Assembly (NCBI GenBank): GCA_016125085.1 | Contig: WGMM01000021.1 | Location: 1-64,000 of the forward strand | Source of the DNA: a bacterium | GTDB taxonomy: Bacteria; Planctomycetota; Planctomycetia; Isosphaerales; Isosphaeraceae | Direction: 5' to 3' | Length of the DNA: 64,000 nt | Shown: positions 42,530 through 49,983 of the stretch, one piece after another | Layout: each line of letters opens with the position of its first letter | Position numbering within the stretch: the first letter of the stretch is position 1 | The notes under the pieces: model-generated | What the model was told of the DNA's origin: nothing | The model's database searches: none | What the model saw: the letters and a program-made list of their open reading frames with translations, nothing else | Translations under genes and position numbers: made by a program

Positions 42530-43912
42530 ATGACCCTGCATTACAATTGCGAACGTGTCGGACGGCGTGACTGCCTGAAACTCGGCCTTTCCGCCGCGAC
42601 CGGCCTGGGATTTACCGACCTCCTGCGCCTGCGTTCGTTCGCCGTCGAAGCCGCCGCCGCGAACGTTACCGGCAGGAAAATGCCATCCGCCATTGCACGA
42701 CCGAAGGCCATGGCCGCTCAGCCGACTTCGTGCGTGCTCGTGTGGCTGGACGGCGGCCCGACCCACTACGAAACCTTCGACCCCAAACCGACGGCCCCCA
42801 AAGAGATCCGTGGCGAATTCGACCCGATCGCGACGAAAACGCCCGGCATCTTCTACAGCCAGGAAATGAAAAAGCTGGCGTCGATCTCGGACAAGATCGC
42901 CATCGTCCGTTCCATCTGCCACAATCAGGGCAACCACGGCGCGGGTAATCACTACATGATGACCGGCGCTCCGACGCGTATCCCGGTCGGCTGCGGGGCG
43001 TTCGTCAGCTTCCACCCGAGCCTTGGCTCGACCGTGGCCTACATGCGGCGCGAGGAACTCGGTGCCCTGCCCGGCTACTTCTCCATGCCCTCGATGAGCC
43101 GCTCCGGCGGGCCGAATTTTCTGGGTGCCAAGTACGCTCCGTTCGTCGTCGGCGACGATCCGAATCGTGAAAAATTCCGTGTGCGAGACGTGGCCCTGCC
43201 CAGCGGCCTGACCGAAGGCCGGTTCGAAAGCCGCCGGTCGCTACGTTCCGACCTGGACACCCTTGCCCGCTTCGCAGACCCGTCCGCTGGCGACCCGGTC
43301 GTCGCTCAGGATTCGTATGTACAGCAGGGTTATGACCTTGTGACGAGCCCGCAAGCCCAGCGGGCGTTCGATATCAGCCTGGAGAGCGACCGCGTGCGTG
43401 ACCGCTACGGCCGTAACGCCTTCGGTCAGCGTGCTTTGCTGGCGCGACGGCTGGTCGAGGCCGGCGTGCCGTTCATCACTCTCTACGAAGGTGGCTGGGA
43501 TCACCACACGAACCTGTTCCCGAGCCTGAAAAAGCGTCTGCCCGGCTTCGACCAGACGGTGGCGACCCTGATTCAGGACCTGGACGAACGGGGCCTGCTC
43601 GACACGACGCTCGTGATCGTTCTGGGCGAATTCGGCCGCACGCCGCAGATCAACAAGGACGGCGGCCGCGACCACTGGTCCAACGCCATGTCGGTGCTGT
43701 TCGCAGGCTGCGGCACGCCTGGCGGCCAGGTCGTCGGTGCGACCGACCCACGCGGCTATTCGGCCGTCGACCGGGTTCTGGCACCTGAGAATTTCGCATC
43801 GACAGTCTACCGCAAGCTCGGCATCGACCCCGACCATATCCTCTACACACCCCAGGGCCGCCCTGCGCACCTGGTCAGCGACCCGACTCCGATTCAGGAA
43901 CTCATGGGCTGA
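42530..43912 (+). CDS. DUF1501 domain protein (sulfatase-like fold)
   Basis: 460 residues. N-terminal Tat-like signal GRRDCLKLGLSAATGLGF. Family motifs: LVWLDGGPTHYETFDPKP, IAIVRSICHNQGNHGAGNHYMMTG, FVSFHPSLGSTVAYMR, a YEGGWDHHTNLF metal-site-like motif, and VIVLGEFGRTPQINKDGGRDHWSNAMSVLFAGCG, which in alkaline phosphatase/sulfatase-fold enzymes carries metal ligands. It starts 47 bases after the DUF1549 gene and they are almost certainly cotranscribed. The partner relationship is conserved in the phylum; the reaction is not established. Confidence 0.95.
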   Translation: MTLHYNCERVGRRDCLKLGLSAATGLGFTDLLRLRSFAVEAAAANVTGRKMPSAIARPKAMAAQPTSCVLVWLDGGPTHYETFDPKPTAPKEIRGEFDPIATKTPGIFYSQEMKKLASISDKIAIVRSICHNQGNHGAGNHYMMTGAPTRIPVGCGAFVSFHPSLGSTVAYMRREELGALPGYFSMPSMSRSGGPNFLGAKYAPFVVGDDPNREKFRVRDVALPSGLTEGRFESRRSLRSDLDTLARFADPSAGDPVVAQDSYVQQGYDLVTSPQAQRAFDISLESDRVRDRYGRNAFGQRALLARRLVEAGVPFITLYEGGWDHHTNLFPSLKKRLPGFDQTVATLIQDLDERGLLDTTLVIVLGEFGRTPQINKDGGRDHWSNAMSVLFAGCGTPGGQVVGATDPRGYSAVDRVLAPENFASTVYRKLGIDPDHILYTPQGRPAHLVSDPTPIQELMG

Positions 43913-43929
43913 GGCACTACGCACATATC

Positions 43930-45654
43930 ATGTCCAGCCTGTTCGCCGCCACGCTCATCGCCCTGAACCTGCTCGCCGCCGAGCCCAAAGCCACGCACCT
44001 GTACCCCTCGGCCATTACGAGAGGCGTATTCCCGGTGCTCGTCGTGACTGAGGGCGACACGGGCACGGACCCGAAAATCTGGACCGACGACGAAGCCCTG
44101 AAGCTCATTCCTGGCCCCAAAGCCGGGCAATTTCTGGCCTCGGCCGCCCCCGGCTGCCGCGTCGGCTGGCATGTCGTACGGCTCCACAATAAAGAGGGCG
44201 TTTCGCGACCGATACTCCTGTGGGTGGATGACTTGCGCAATCTGGCCGAAGCCGAGCCGAACGACCATCACGAGAAAGCGGCGGTGGTCCTGGCGTCACC
44301 AGGTTCAGTCCGCGTGCATGGCCGGCTGGAGCGTAATGGCGACGTTGACGGCTTTCGCGTGCATGTGCCGAAAGGCGTGACGCTGACGGCCAGGGTCACG
44401 GCCAATCGCTTCCTCGCTTCGCCGATGGACGCCACGCTTCAGATCGTCGACACCAAAGGCTTCGTGCTGGCTCATAATGACGACACTCGCGGCACTGACC
44501 CGGAACTCGTCTGGACGTCCCCTGAAACTGGCGATGTGATCGTCCGTCTGTTCGCGTTCCCGTCCGACCCGAACTCGACGATCGGTTTCGCGGGCGGTTC
44601 CGCTTATATTTACTCTCTTTTGCTTGCGACCGGTCCGACGATCGACCGTGTCGCACCGATCGCGATCGACGCAAAACCCGGCGACGTTCCGCTCTTCGGC
44701 TGGAACCTGCCTGCGGACGCACATGCACCATTCGTTGTGCCAGCACCTGATTCCGATTTCGCCCTGATCGCGCTTGAAGGTTCGGAACCACATCCGGCTC
44801 TTCGAAGCGCTTTTCCGGTCACGATGGCCGATGCCAAAGGCGAAACCCGACTGACCCCGCCGGTGCTGGCTTACGGCTACTGGCCGGAACCTGCTGGTCG
44901 TACGAGGTTTCGGATCACGGCGAAAAAAGGCGAGAACTGGAACTTCCGGATTTTCGCCAAGCGCTGGGAAACGCCTGCCGACCCGGTGCTGATTCTCAAA
45001 AAAGCGGACGGAACGGTCGTGGCCGAGCAGGACGATAGCGGCAACAACAACCGCGATGTCGATTTCGCCTGGACCGTGCCGGATGATGGCGAATATCTGG
45101 CCGAGGTAACGGACCTGCATCGTCGGGGCGGCCCTCGATTCGCGTTCGGGCTCGAAGTGACGAAGGACGGATTGCCGCCGGAACTTCTGATCGAGCTGAA
45201 AAACGTCGAGATCAAGGCCGGCGACCGCAAGGAAATCACCTTGACTTTCGACAAGCGGGCGGCGATCGACGAGCCGGTCAAACTGACGTTCGAAGGCTTG
45301 CCGAAAGGCTTTCCGGAACCGAAGACGGCGGATCCGGCCACACCCGCACCGGCTGAACCGGCCAAAAAGAAATCGGGGCGGCGGCGGGGCGGCAATGCGC
45401 CCGCCCAGACGACGATCAAGTACGTCGCCACGATCACGGCCGACGAAGCGAAAGCCATTGGAGCCTGGTCAGGCCCGGTCCGAGCCTATGCGACGGACGA
45501 TACAGGCAAGAAGTATCCTGTCCGTTTCGCGGCCGCAGGCGATCCGTGGCCCCGGATCGGCTCGGATCATCTCTGGCTGACGGTCATCCCGCCCGAGCCG
45601 CCGAAAGACGCGAAAAAAGATGAGAAGAAAGACGAACCGAAAAAGGCCGGCTGA
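43930..45654 (+). CDS. Pre-peptidase C-terminal (PPC) domain-containing secreted protein
   Basis: 574 residues with a short signal (MSSLFAATLIALNLLAAEP). Contains PPC-type beta-sandwich units: EAEPNDHHEKAAVVLASPGSVRVHGRLERNGDVDGFRVHV, and a second around RTRFRITAKKGENWNFRIFAKRWETPADPVLILKKADGTVVAEQDDSGNNNRDVDFAWTVPDDGEYLAEVTD. The C-terminus is Lys/Glu/Pro-rich with a basic insert KKKSGRRRGGNAPA (about 478-491). It starts 17 bases after the DUF1501 gene and is the third member of this operon. Non-catalytic binding or structural role is inferred. Confidence 0.85.
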   Translation: MSSLFAATLIALNLLAAEPKATHLYPSAITRGVFPVLVVTEGDTGTDPKIWTDDEALKLIPGPKAGQFLASAAPGCRVGWHVVRLHNKEGVSRPILLWVDDLRNLAEAEPNDHHEKAAVVLASPGSVRVHGRLERNGDVDGFRVHVPKGVTLTARVTANRFLASPMDATLQIVDTKGFVLAHNDDTRGTDPELVWTSPETGDVIVRLFAFPSDPNSTIGFAGGSAYIYSLLLATGPTIDRVAPIAIDAKPGDVPLFGWNLPADAHAPFVVPAPDSDFALIALEGSEPHPALRSAFPVTMADAKGETRLTPPVLAYGYWPEPAGRTRFRITAKKGENWNFRIFAKRWETPADPVLILKKADGTVVAEQDDSGNNNRDVDFAWTVPDDGEYLAEVTDLHRRGGPRFAFGLEVTKDGLPPELLIELKNVEIKAGDRKEITLTFDKRAAIDEPVKLTFEGLPKGFPEPKTADPATPAPAEPAKKKSGRRRGGNAPAQTTIKYVATITADEAKAIGAWSGPVRAYATDDTGKKYPVRFAAAGDPWPRIGSDHLWLTVIPPEPPKDAKKDEKKDEPKKAG

Positions 45655-45680
45655 TTCGCTTCGCCTGGGATTGCAGGAAC

Positions 45681-46340
45681 TCAGGGATTGACCTCCCGAA
45701 CCTGCCATCCGGCAATGTCCTCCTGCTCGTAAATCCAGCGATTCTGGGGCGTTCCGTCGAGCATAAGGCGATCCGCACGAAGCACGCGCAGGATCATCAT
45801 CGCAAAATTTTCCGGCGGTTCGACGGCTCCGGCAGGCTCGAGCGAGATCTGGAAGTTCACGTCTTCCTCGGGCCGACGCGGATAGCCGGGTTCGGGCCAG
45901 AAAAACTGGACTTTCGCAGCTGGCGAAAGCCTGGCGTAAGCGAGTTTTCGAAGTGCGGAATTTTCCGCGGTATTGAGCGAAATCTCTCCGGAGAACCGGA
46001 ACTGTTCACGAGGCTCCCGAAAATACCAGGCGATTTCGGCCTTGGGCCGAGCGGTCAGGTCGTCGAACTTGGCGCTCCGGCGGTCGGTGATCATCCAGAA
46101 ATCCCAGGCCGAAAACGGAACGGGAATATCGCCGAGATCACCGATGCATCCACGCATGACGACATGTCGAACCTGAGGAAAACCCGTTGAGTCGACATTC
46201 GCAAGGGCCGCGTACCGGCTCGTCGGATCCTGTGCGGAGAGGTTCAGGCATCGCCGCAGTGCTTCAGCCCAGGGTGGCGAGAACGGATCCGTCAAGGTAG
46301 AGAATGCATCTCGTGGCGTCTGTTTGTCGTAAGGCCCCAT
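45681..46340 (-). CDS. Pyridoxamine 5'-phosphate oxidase-like FMN-binding split-barrel protein
   Basis: 219 residues from the ATG at 46340. The fold is recognised from PPWAEALRRCLNL, SRYAALANVDSTGFPQVRHVVMRG, WMITDRRSAKFDDLTARPKAEIAWYFREPREQFRFSG, FFWPEPGYPRR and the PPENFAMMILRVLRADRLML/W end. This matches the cyanobacterial and planctomycete Npun_F5749-like group, which differs from PdxH in lacking its C-terminal PLP-site motif. FMN binding is likely; the reaction is unknown. Convergent with the PPC gene, 26 bases apart. Confidence 0.82.
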   Translation of the reverse strand: MGPYDKQTPRDAFSTLTDPFSPPWAEALRRCLNLSAQDPTSRYAALANVDSTGFPQVRHVVMRGCIGDLGDIPVPFSAWDFWMITDRRSAKFDDLTARPKAEIAWYFREPREQFRFSGEISLNTAENSALRKLAYARLSPAAKVQFFWPEPGYPRRPEEDVNFQISLEPAGAVEPPENFAMMILRVLRADRLMLDGTPQNRWIYEQEDIAGWQVREVNP

Positions 46341-46491
46341 CCGCAATCGCTCCAGATCCGCATCAAAGTGAATCGATCGCGGAATTCACCAGGCCGAATT
46401 CCTACGATCGTCCGCCTCCGAATTATAGGGATTCCGGCGTGGTTCGTGACATTCCACGACGACACAAGTCGAAAATTGGCACGACACACCA

Positions 46492-46550
46492 ACCTGGGCC
46501 CCCCGAGCTCCAGCTCTGGGGGGGTAACCAATTCTCTCGAACTCCCAGGT
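46492..46550. repeat. Compound hairpin with GAGCTGGAGC-type core
   Basis: Outer arms ACCTGGG (46492-46498) and CCCAGGT (46544-46550) enclose an inner stem CCCCCC-GAGCTC / CAGCTC-T-GGGGGG (46499-46524). It lies in the 326-base gap 46341-46666, which otherwise holds no supported gene. A related hairpin lies at 46619-46644. Confidence 0.5.
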
Positions 46551-46618
46551 ATTTTGGAGGAATCTGAGATGCGCTTACGAGTCAGGGTTCTCCATTCGCC
46601 TTTCATCCCGTACCGCGA

Positions 46619-46644
46619 GATCACCGAGCTGGAGCCCGGTGATC
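46619..46644. repeat. Hairpin with GAGCTGGAGC core, possible terminator
   Basis: Perfect 8-bp stem GATCACCG (46619-46626) and CGGTGATC (46637-46644) with loop AGCTGGAGCC. It lies 22 bases past the stop of the minus-strand gene at 46667 and could end its transcript, although no T-tract follows. Core shared with the inverted element at 46492-46550. Confidence 0.5.
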
Positions 46645-46666
46645 CCGGGCGGACGAATGTCGGCGA

Positions 46667-47512
46667 TCAATCGACGAACGCCAGGTGGCCCATCCTCGTC
46701 GCCAGGTTCTCCGTGTTGAGATAGACCCTGTGCCAAGTTCGGCCAAGGTGGATCGTGGCGTGTTCGGCATGCCGGACGGTGCCCCGTACGTGTACGATCG
46801 GGTTGCGCGTTTGCGCACGCCAGCCCCAGTGCTGAGCTTTGTCGTCTTCAGCGAAGAGCCGCTGCCGCTCCTGCTCGGTCAATCCGGCAGGGTAAAGCCG
46901 GTTGACGTAAACCATTTCGCCTTCTTCCCGGTAGAGTTCCTTCGCGATGTGCGGATTGCGGCCCCGGAACAATCTGTTGATGATCGATGTCCTGGTCATC
47001 ATTTCGTCGTGCTGAATTCCCAACGGCTGGGCGGGCACGAAATCGGGTGCGGGGACGAACATGAATTCGCCCTGACGATAGATCTTCATCCCGTTTCCCA
47101 GACGCCTGCGGCGGGAATGGATGTTGCGGGACTTGATGCCAACGCGCGCTTCAAGGCGAAGGATTTCCCTGGGCTTGAGGGCCTGCTTGGCAGTTTCGAC
47201 AGTGGTCGCCCCCGCCACTTCCGGGATGATGGCGACGAAATAATGCCGCTCGTCGTGCCCGCAGAGATACTTGGAATTCGGGAGATTCGGCTCGTTCGGA
47301 TTTTTGATCATCAGCAGCAGGTGGCGATCGCGTGGCTGAACGTCGACTACGGCGACGTCAACATCGTCGTCCGCTTCGATGACGTACCGCTCCAGACGGC
47401 CAACCCGTTCGATATCGAGAGAGAATCGATTCCACCGGCTGGGCCGAATCCTGGCGACGGTCCCGATCCGGGCAAAATTGCGCAGAAGATGAGCCCTGGT
47501 TACCGCATTCAT
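46667..47512 (-). CDS. Hypothetical protein, 281 residues
   Basis: Not recognised. Start taken at the ATG at 47512 (MNAVTRAHLLRNFARIG); a TTG at 47560 would add 16 residues. The sequence is soluble and basic with segments such as RNFARIGTVARIRPSRWNRFSLDIERVGRLERYVIEADDDVDVAVVDVQPRDRHLLLMIKN, KYLCGHDERHYFVAIIPE and AKQALKPREILRLEARVGIKSRNIHSRRRR. The linked HDERHYFVA and RHLLLMIK strands suggest an alpha/beta domain, but no catalytic motif is clear. Coding status is supported by codon composition and length. No operon partner. Confidence 0.65.
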   Translation of the reverse strand: MNAVTRAHLLRNFARIGTVARIRPSRWNRFSLDIERVGRLERYVIEADDDVDVAVVDVQPRDRHLLLMIKNPNEPNLPNSKYLCGHDERHYFVAIIPEVAGATTVETAKQALKPREILRLEARVGIKSRNIHSRRRRLGNGMKIYRQGEFMFVPAPDFVPAQPLGIQHDEMMTRTSIINRLFRGRNPHIAKELYREEGEMVYVNRLYPAGLTEQERQRLFAEDDKAQHWGWRAQTRNPIVHVRGTVRHAEHATIHLGRTWHRVYLNTENLATRMGHLAFVD

Positions 47513-47871
47513 GATGCTTTCGAAGTCCTTGTAGCGAACAGAATCAATGCTTGCACGCAATCAGGCCGCGGTCGGACGACACGTCCGATTCCAAACACGG
47601 CGCAAGGCGTGCGACGAAAAGAAGTGAATGGAATGGATTGAAGTCAACCTGCCGGAACGTTGCCCCGATCCGGTATGCACTTTCGATCAGCCACGAGAAT
47701 CGGGCCGGTCAGAAAGCGAAAGCGAATACGAAGCCGATACCGGGCGCGATTCGGACAACAGGTCCGAAACTGTCCGAAATCTCACGAACGCAAACCCTGT
47801 CTGGACTTAAAGTGAAACGACGATATACGAGCCATCGCACGAATCACGAAATCGCAGAACAGCGGCAGGTG
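47513..47871. other. Intergenic region with no supported gene
   Basis: 359 bases. Short open frames exist but have no good ribosome-binding sites or recognisable products. A plus-strand frame from 47628 (MEWIEVNLPERCPDPVC) follows a weak AGAAGTGA and is too doubtful to call. Confidence 0.4.
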
Positions 47872-48111
47872 TCAGTCACGATCGATGCGACATAACGGCC
47901 ACGGCCTGACGGATGGGCTTCGTCTCAGGTCCGAAGACATGCGGACGGGAATTGCCCCGGCACGTCGACGTTTCGAGTCGACCGGTATCAGCAAAACCCG
48001 TTCACCGGAAAAATAACGGCAAGCCATCGCTGCCAGTGAACACCCGAGGTGAATCGCAACGTCAGCCGTCATCGTCATCCGGTTCTTGATTTGACGCGTC
48101 AGCTGAGTCAT
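47872..48111 (-). CDS. Small hypothetical protein, 79 residues
   Basis: Called because the minus strand carries a perfect AGGAGG (complement of 48118-48123) exactly 6 bases before the ATG at 48111. Product MTQLTRQIKNRMTMTADVAIHLGCSLAAMACRYFSG followed by a basic tail. Possibly a short hydrophobic stretch (IHLGCSLAAMA), too short for a sure membrane helix. No family recognised. Frame remains open upstream to 48192. Confidence 0.45.
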   Translation of the reverse strand: MTQLTRQIKNRMTMTADVAIHLGCSLAAMACRYFSGERVLLIPVDSKRRRAGAIPVRMSSDLRRSPSVRPWPLCRIDRD

Positions 48112-48263
48112 CGCCAACCTCCTGAGGGTCTGATCATGAATAAGATCAGCCATGGGCGTACGAATCCGATCGGTTCGAGCGGGCTTCGTCACTGTCCATA
48201 TTTCGGCATGGGAGAGGGTTTGTCAAGCATTAAGCTTGCGGAAATCAGAAGAATTTCCGCGGC

Positions 48264-49010
48264 TCAGACCGTCATGCCCCAGCTACGGCCCAGCAGCATC
48301 GCCGTCAGCTCGCCGAAAAGCAGCAGTGCCAGGGCGATGTAAAGAATGCCCGTGGCCGACTGTGTCGACCGGATCGCGGCCGTGCGCCAGGCCAGATATG
48401 TCGCCAGAAACGTGCCCGCATAGCCCATGACGACGCGCATGCCCAGCCAGAGGGCCGAAAAAGCGTCCAGATTCATGCCGCCCGAAGTCTGCCCGAGCAC
48501 GAACGGAGCGAGCGTGGTGACGGCCCGCAGACCGAGGCCGAGAAACATGCCCCGGATGAGGATGGAAAGCGGCGCGATCGACATCGCTGGAGCGGTCAGA
48601 TAATAATGGCCCAGCAGCATGGCCGTGAGGGTCGCCCCCAGCCAGGCGGCCCCGGCCATGCGTGCGGCGGCTTCGATCGGCCCCAGGGCTTCGTAACCGC
48701 CCCATCCGAGCATGCCCAGCGAAACCAGAGCCATGAGTGCACACAACCCCCGGCCGAATTTCGGCAGACCGATGCCCCAGCAGATCGAGGCGAAATAGCT
48801 GGCCAGGGCGAGGCCGATCCAGATGCCCCGGACCGGCATGGGCATGTCGGACCAGCCTGCAAGCAGGCCAAGAACGAAAAGACCCAGCGCGATCATGCAC
48901 TGGGTGCGGAAAAAGGCGACGGGAATGGGCCGCCATTCGATCACGGCGGACCAGAGGACGAGCCCGCAGGCCAGGCGGCAGGCTATATCGGTCAGAAACG
49001 GCCAGTTCAA
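48264..49010 (-). CDS. Multi-pass membrane protein of unknown function
   Basis: 248 residues, hydrophobic almost throughout with about 7-8 predicted helices (RLACGLVLWSAVIEW, MIALGLFVLGLLAG, GIWIGLALASYFASICWGI, LCALMALVSLGMLGWGG, AGAAWLGATLTAMLLGHYYLT, GMFLGLGLRAVTTLAPFVLG, GMRVVMGYAGTFLATYLAW, GILYIALALLLFGELTAMLLG). Polar GHYYLTAPAMS between helices could be functional. No transporter signature recognised. Lies 113 bases downstream of folE on the same strand. Confidence 0.75.
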   Translation of the reverse strand: MNWPFLTDIACRLACGLVLWSAVIEWRPIPVAFFRTQCMIALGLFVLGLLAGWSDMPMPVRGIWIGLALASYFASICWGIGLPKFGRGLCALMALVSLGMLGWGGYEALGPIEAAARMAGAAWLGATLTAMLLGHYYLTAPAMSIAPLSILIRGMFLGLGLRAVTTLAPFVLGQTSGGMNLDAFSALWLGMRVVMGYAGTFLATYLAWRTAAIRSTQSATGILYIALALLLFGELTAMLLGRSWGMTV

Positions 49011-49123
49011 GGCGAGGATCCCCGGCGATCGGAAAGCCGAAAGGGGCTTCGAACGCGAATCGGCAAGGGCCCGGCTTAAGAAACCCGTTCGACGCGAAAC
49101 TGTTGCCGCTTAAAGCTTACGGC

Positions 49124-49792
49124 TCAGAGCGACTCGCCGTTCTTGCCCTGAATCAGGGCGAGCACTTCGGACCGAGTGGCGAGGCGTTCCTTGAACAGGC
49201 CCCGCATGGCGCTCGTTACGAAGGTGGCCCCGGGCTTGTGCACGCCGCGGATCGTCATGCAGCTATGGGAGCCGTGCATGATCACGGCCACGCCCTTGGC
49301 GTCCAGCTCGCTCATCAGCAGTTCGGCGAGTTCTTCGGTCAATCGTTCCTGAAGCTGGGGGCGGCGTGCCAGTGCATCCACCACGCGGGGAATCTTCGAA
49401 AGGCCCACCACCTTGCCGTTCGGAATATACGCCACGTGGGCGACGCCCGTAAAGGGCAGCAGGTGATGCTCGCAGAACGATTCGTAACGAATGTCCTTCA
49501 CCAGGACCATTTCGTCGTATTTCTGCGTGAATGTCTTTTTCAGGTACTGCCGGGGCTCGGTGTGCAGGCCCGAGAAAACCTCGGCATACATCCGGGCCAC
49601 GCGGTCGGGCGTTTCCAGAAGACCTTCACGGTCGGGATCTTCGCCCACGGCCGCCAGGATTTCACGCACGGCGCGGCGGATCCGGTCCAGATCGACCGGG
49701 GTGCCTGAGGGTGCGGAGAATTCGGCATGATCGTCCACGGAATCCATCAGTCCCGTCTCTTCGGTCAGGTACGGGGAACGCTTTTCGCTCAT
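49124..49792 (-). CDS. folE: GTP cyclohydrolase I
   Basis: 222 residues; the N-terminal about 35 residues are variable, the rest is the family core: IRRAVREILAAVGEDPDREGLLETPDRVARMYAEVFSG, VKDIRYESFCEHHLLPFTGVAHVAYIPNGKVVGLSKIPRVVD, RPQLQERLTEELAELL, VIMHGSHSCMTIRGVHKPGA. The zinc ligands (Cys in FCEHH, the adjacent His, and Cys in HSCM) and catalytic residues are present. Makes dihydroneopterin triphosphate from GTP for folate or other pterins. No other folate gene is adjacent. Confidence 0.97.
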   Translation of the reverse strand: MSEKRSPYLTEETGLMDSVDDHAEFSAPSGTPVDLDRIRRAVREILAAVGEDPDREGLLETPDRVARMYAEVFSGLHTEPRQYLKKTFTQKYDEMVLVKDIRYESFCEHHLLPFTGVAHVAYIPNGKVVGLSKIPRVVDALARRPQLQERLTEELAELLMSELDAKGVAVIMHGSHSCMTIRGVHKPGATFVTSAMRGLFKERLATRSEVLALIQGKNGESL

Positions 49793-49983
49793 CGTCTTCG
49801 GCTCTCGCCCGGTTGTCGCTGCAATCAGCCGTTTCGACCGGGGTCGCCGGAGCTTTCATACCGCCGCGTCCCGGTCACTTCTCATTAAACCATAGACGCC
49901 CGCTGCCGGGCGACAACCCGCAGGGCCAATTTTGGTTCGAACCGGGAATAACGATTCGTGCGGCCGGCCGGAATTCGGCTCGA

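Noticed and set aside
46569..46724. 51-codon plus-strand frame after GGAGG
   Set aside because: Good spacing to a ribosome-binding site, but it overlaps the 3' end of a better gene on the other strand and has no recognisable product. Mentioned only with the hairpin pair.
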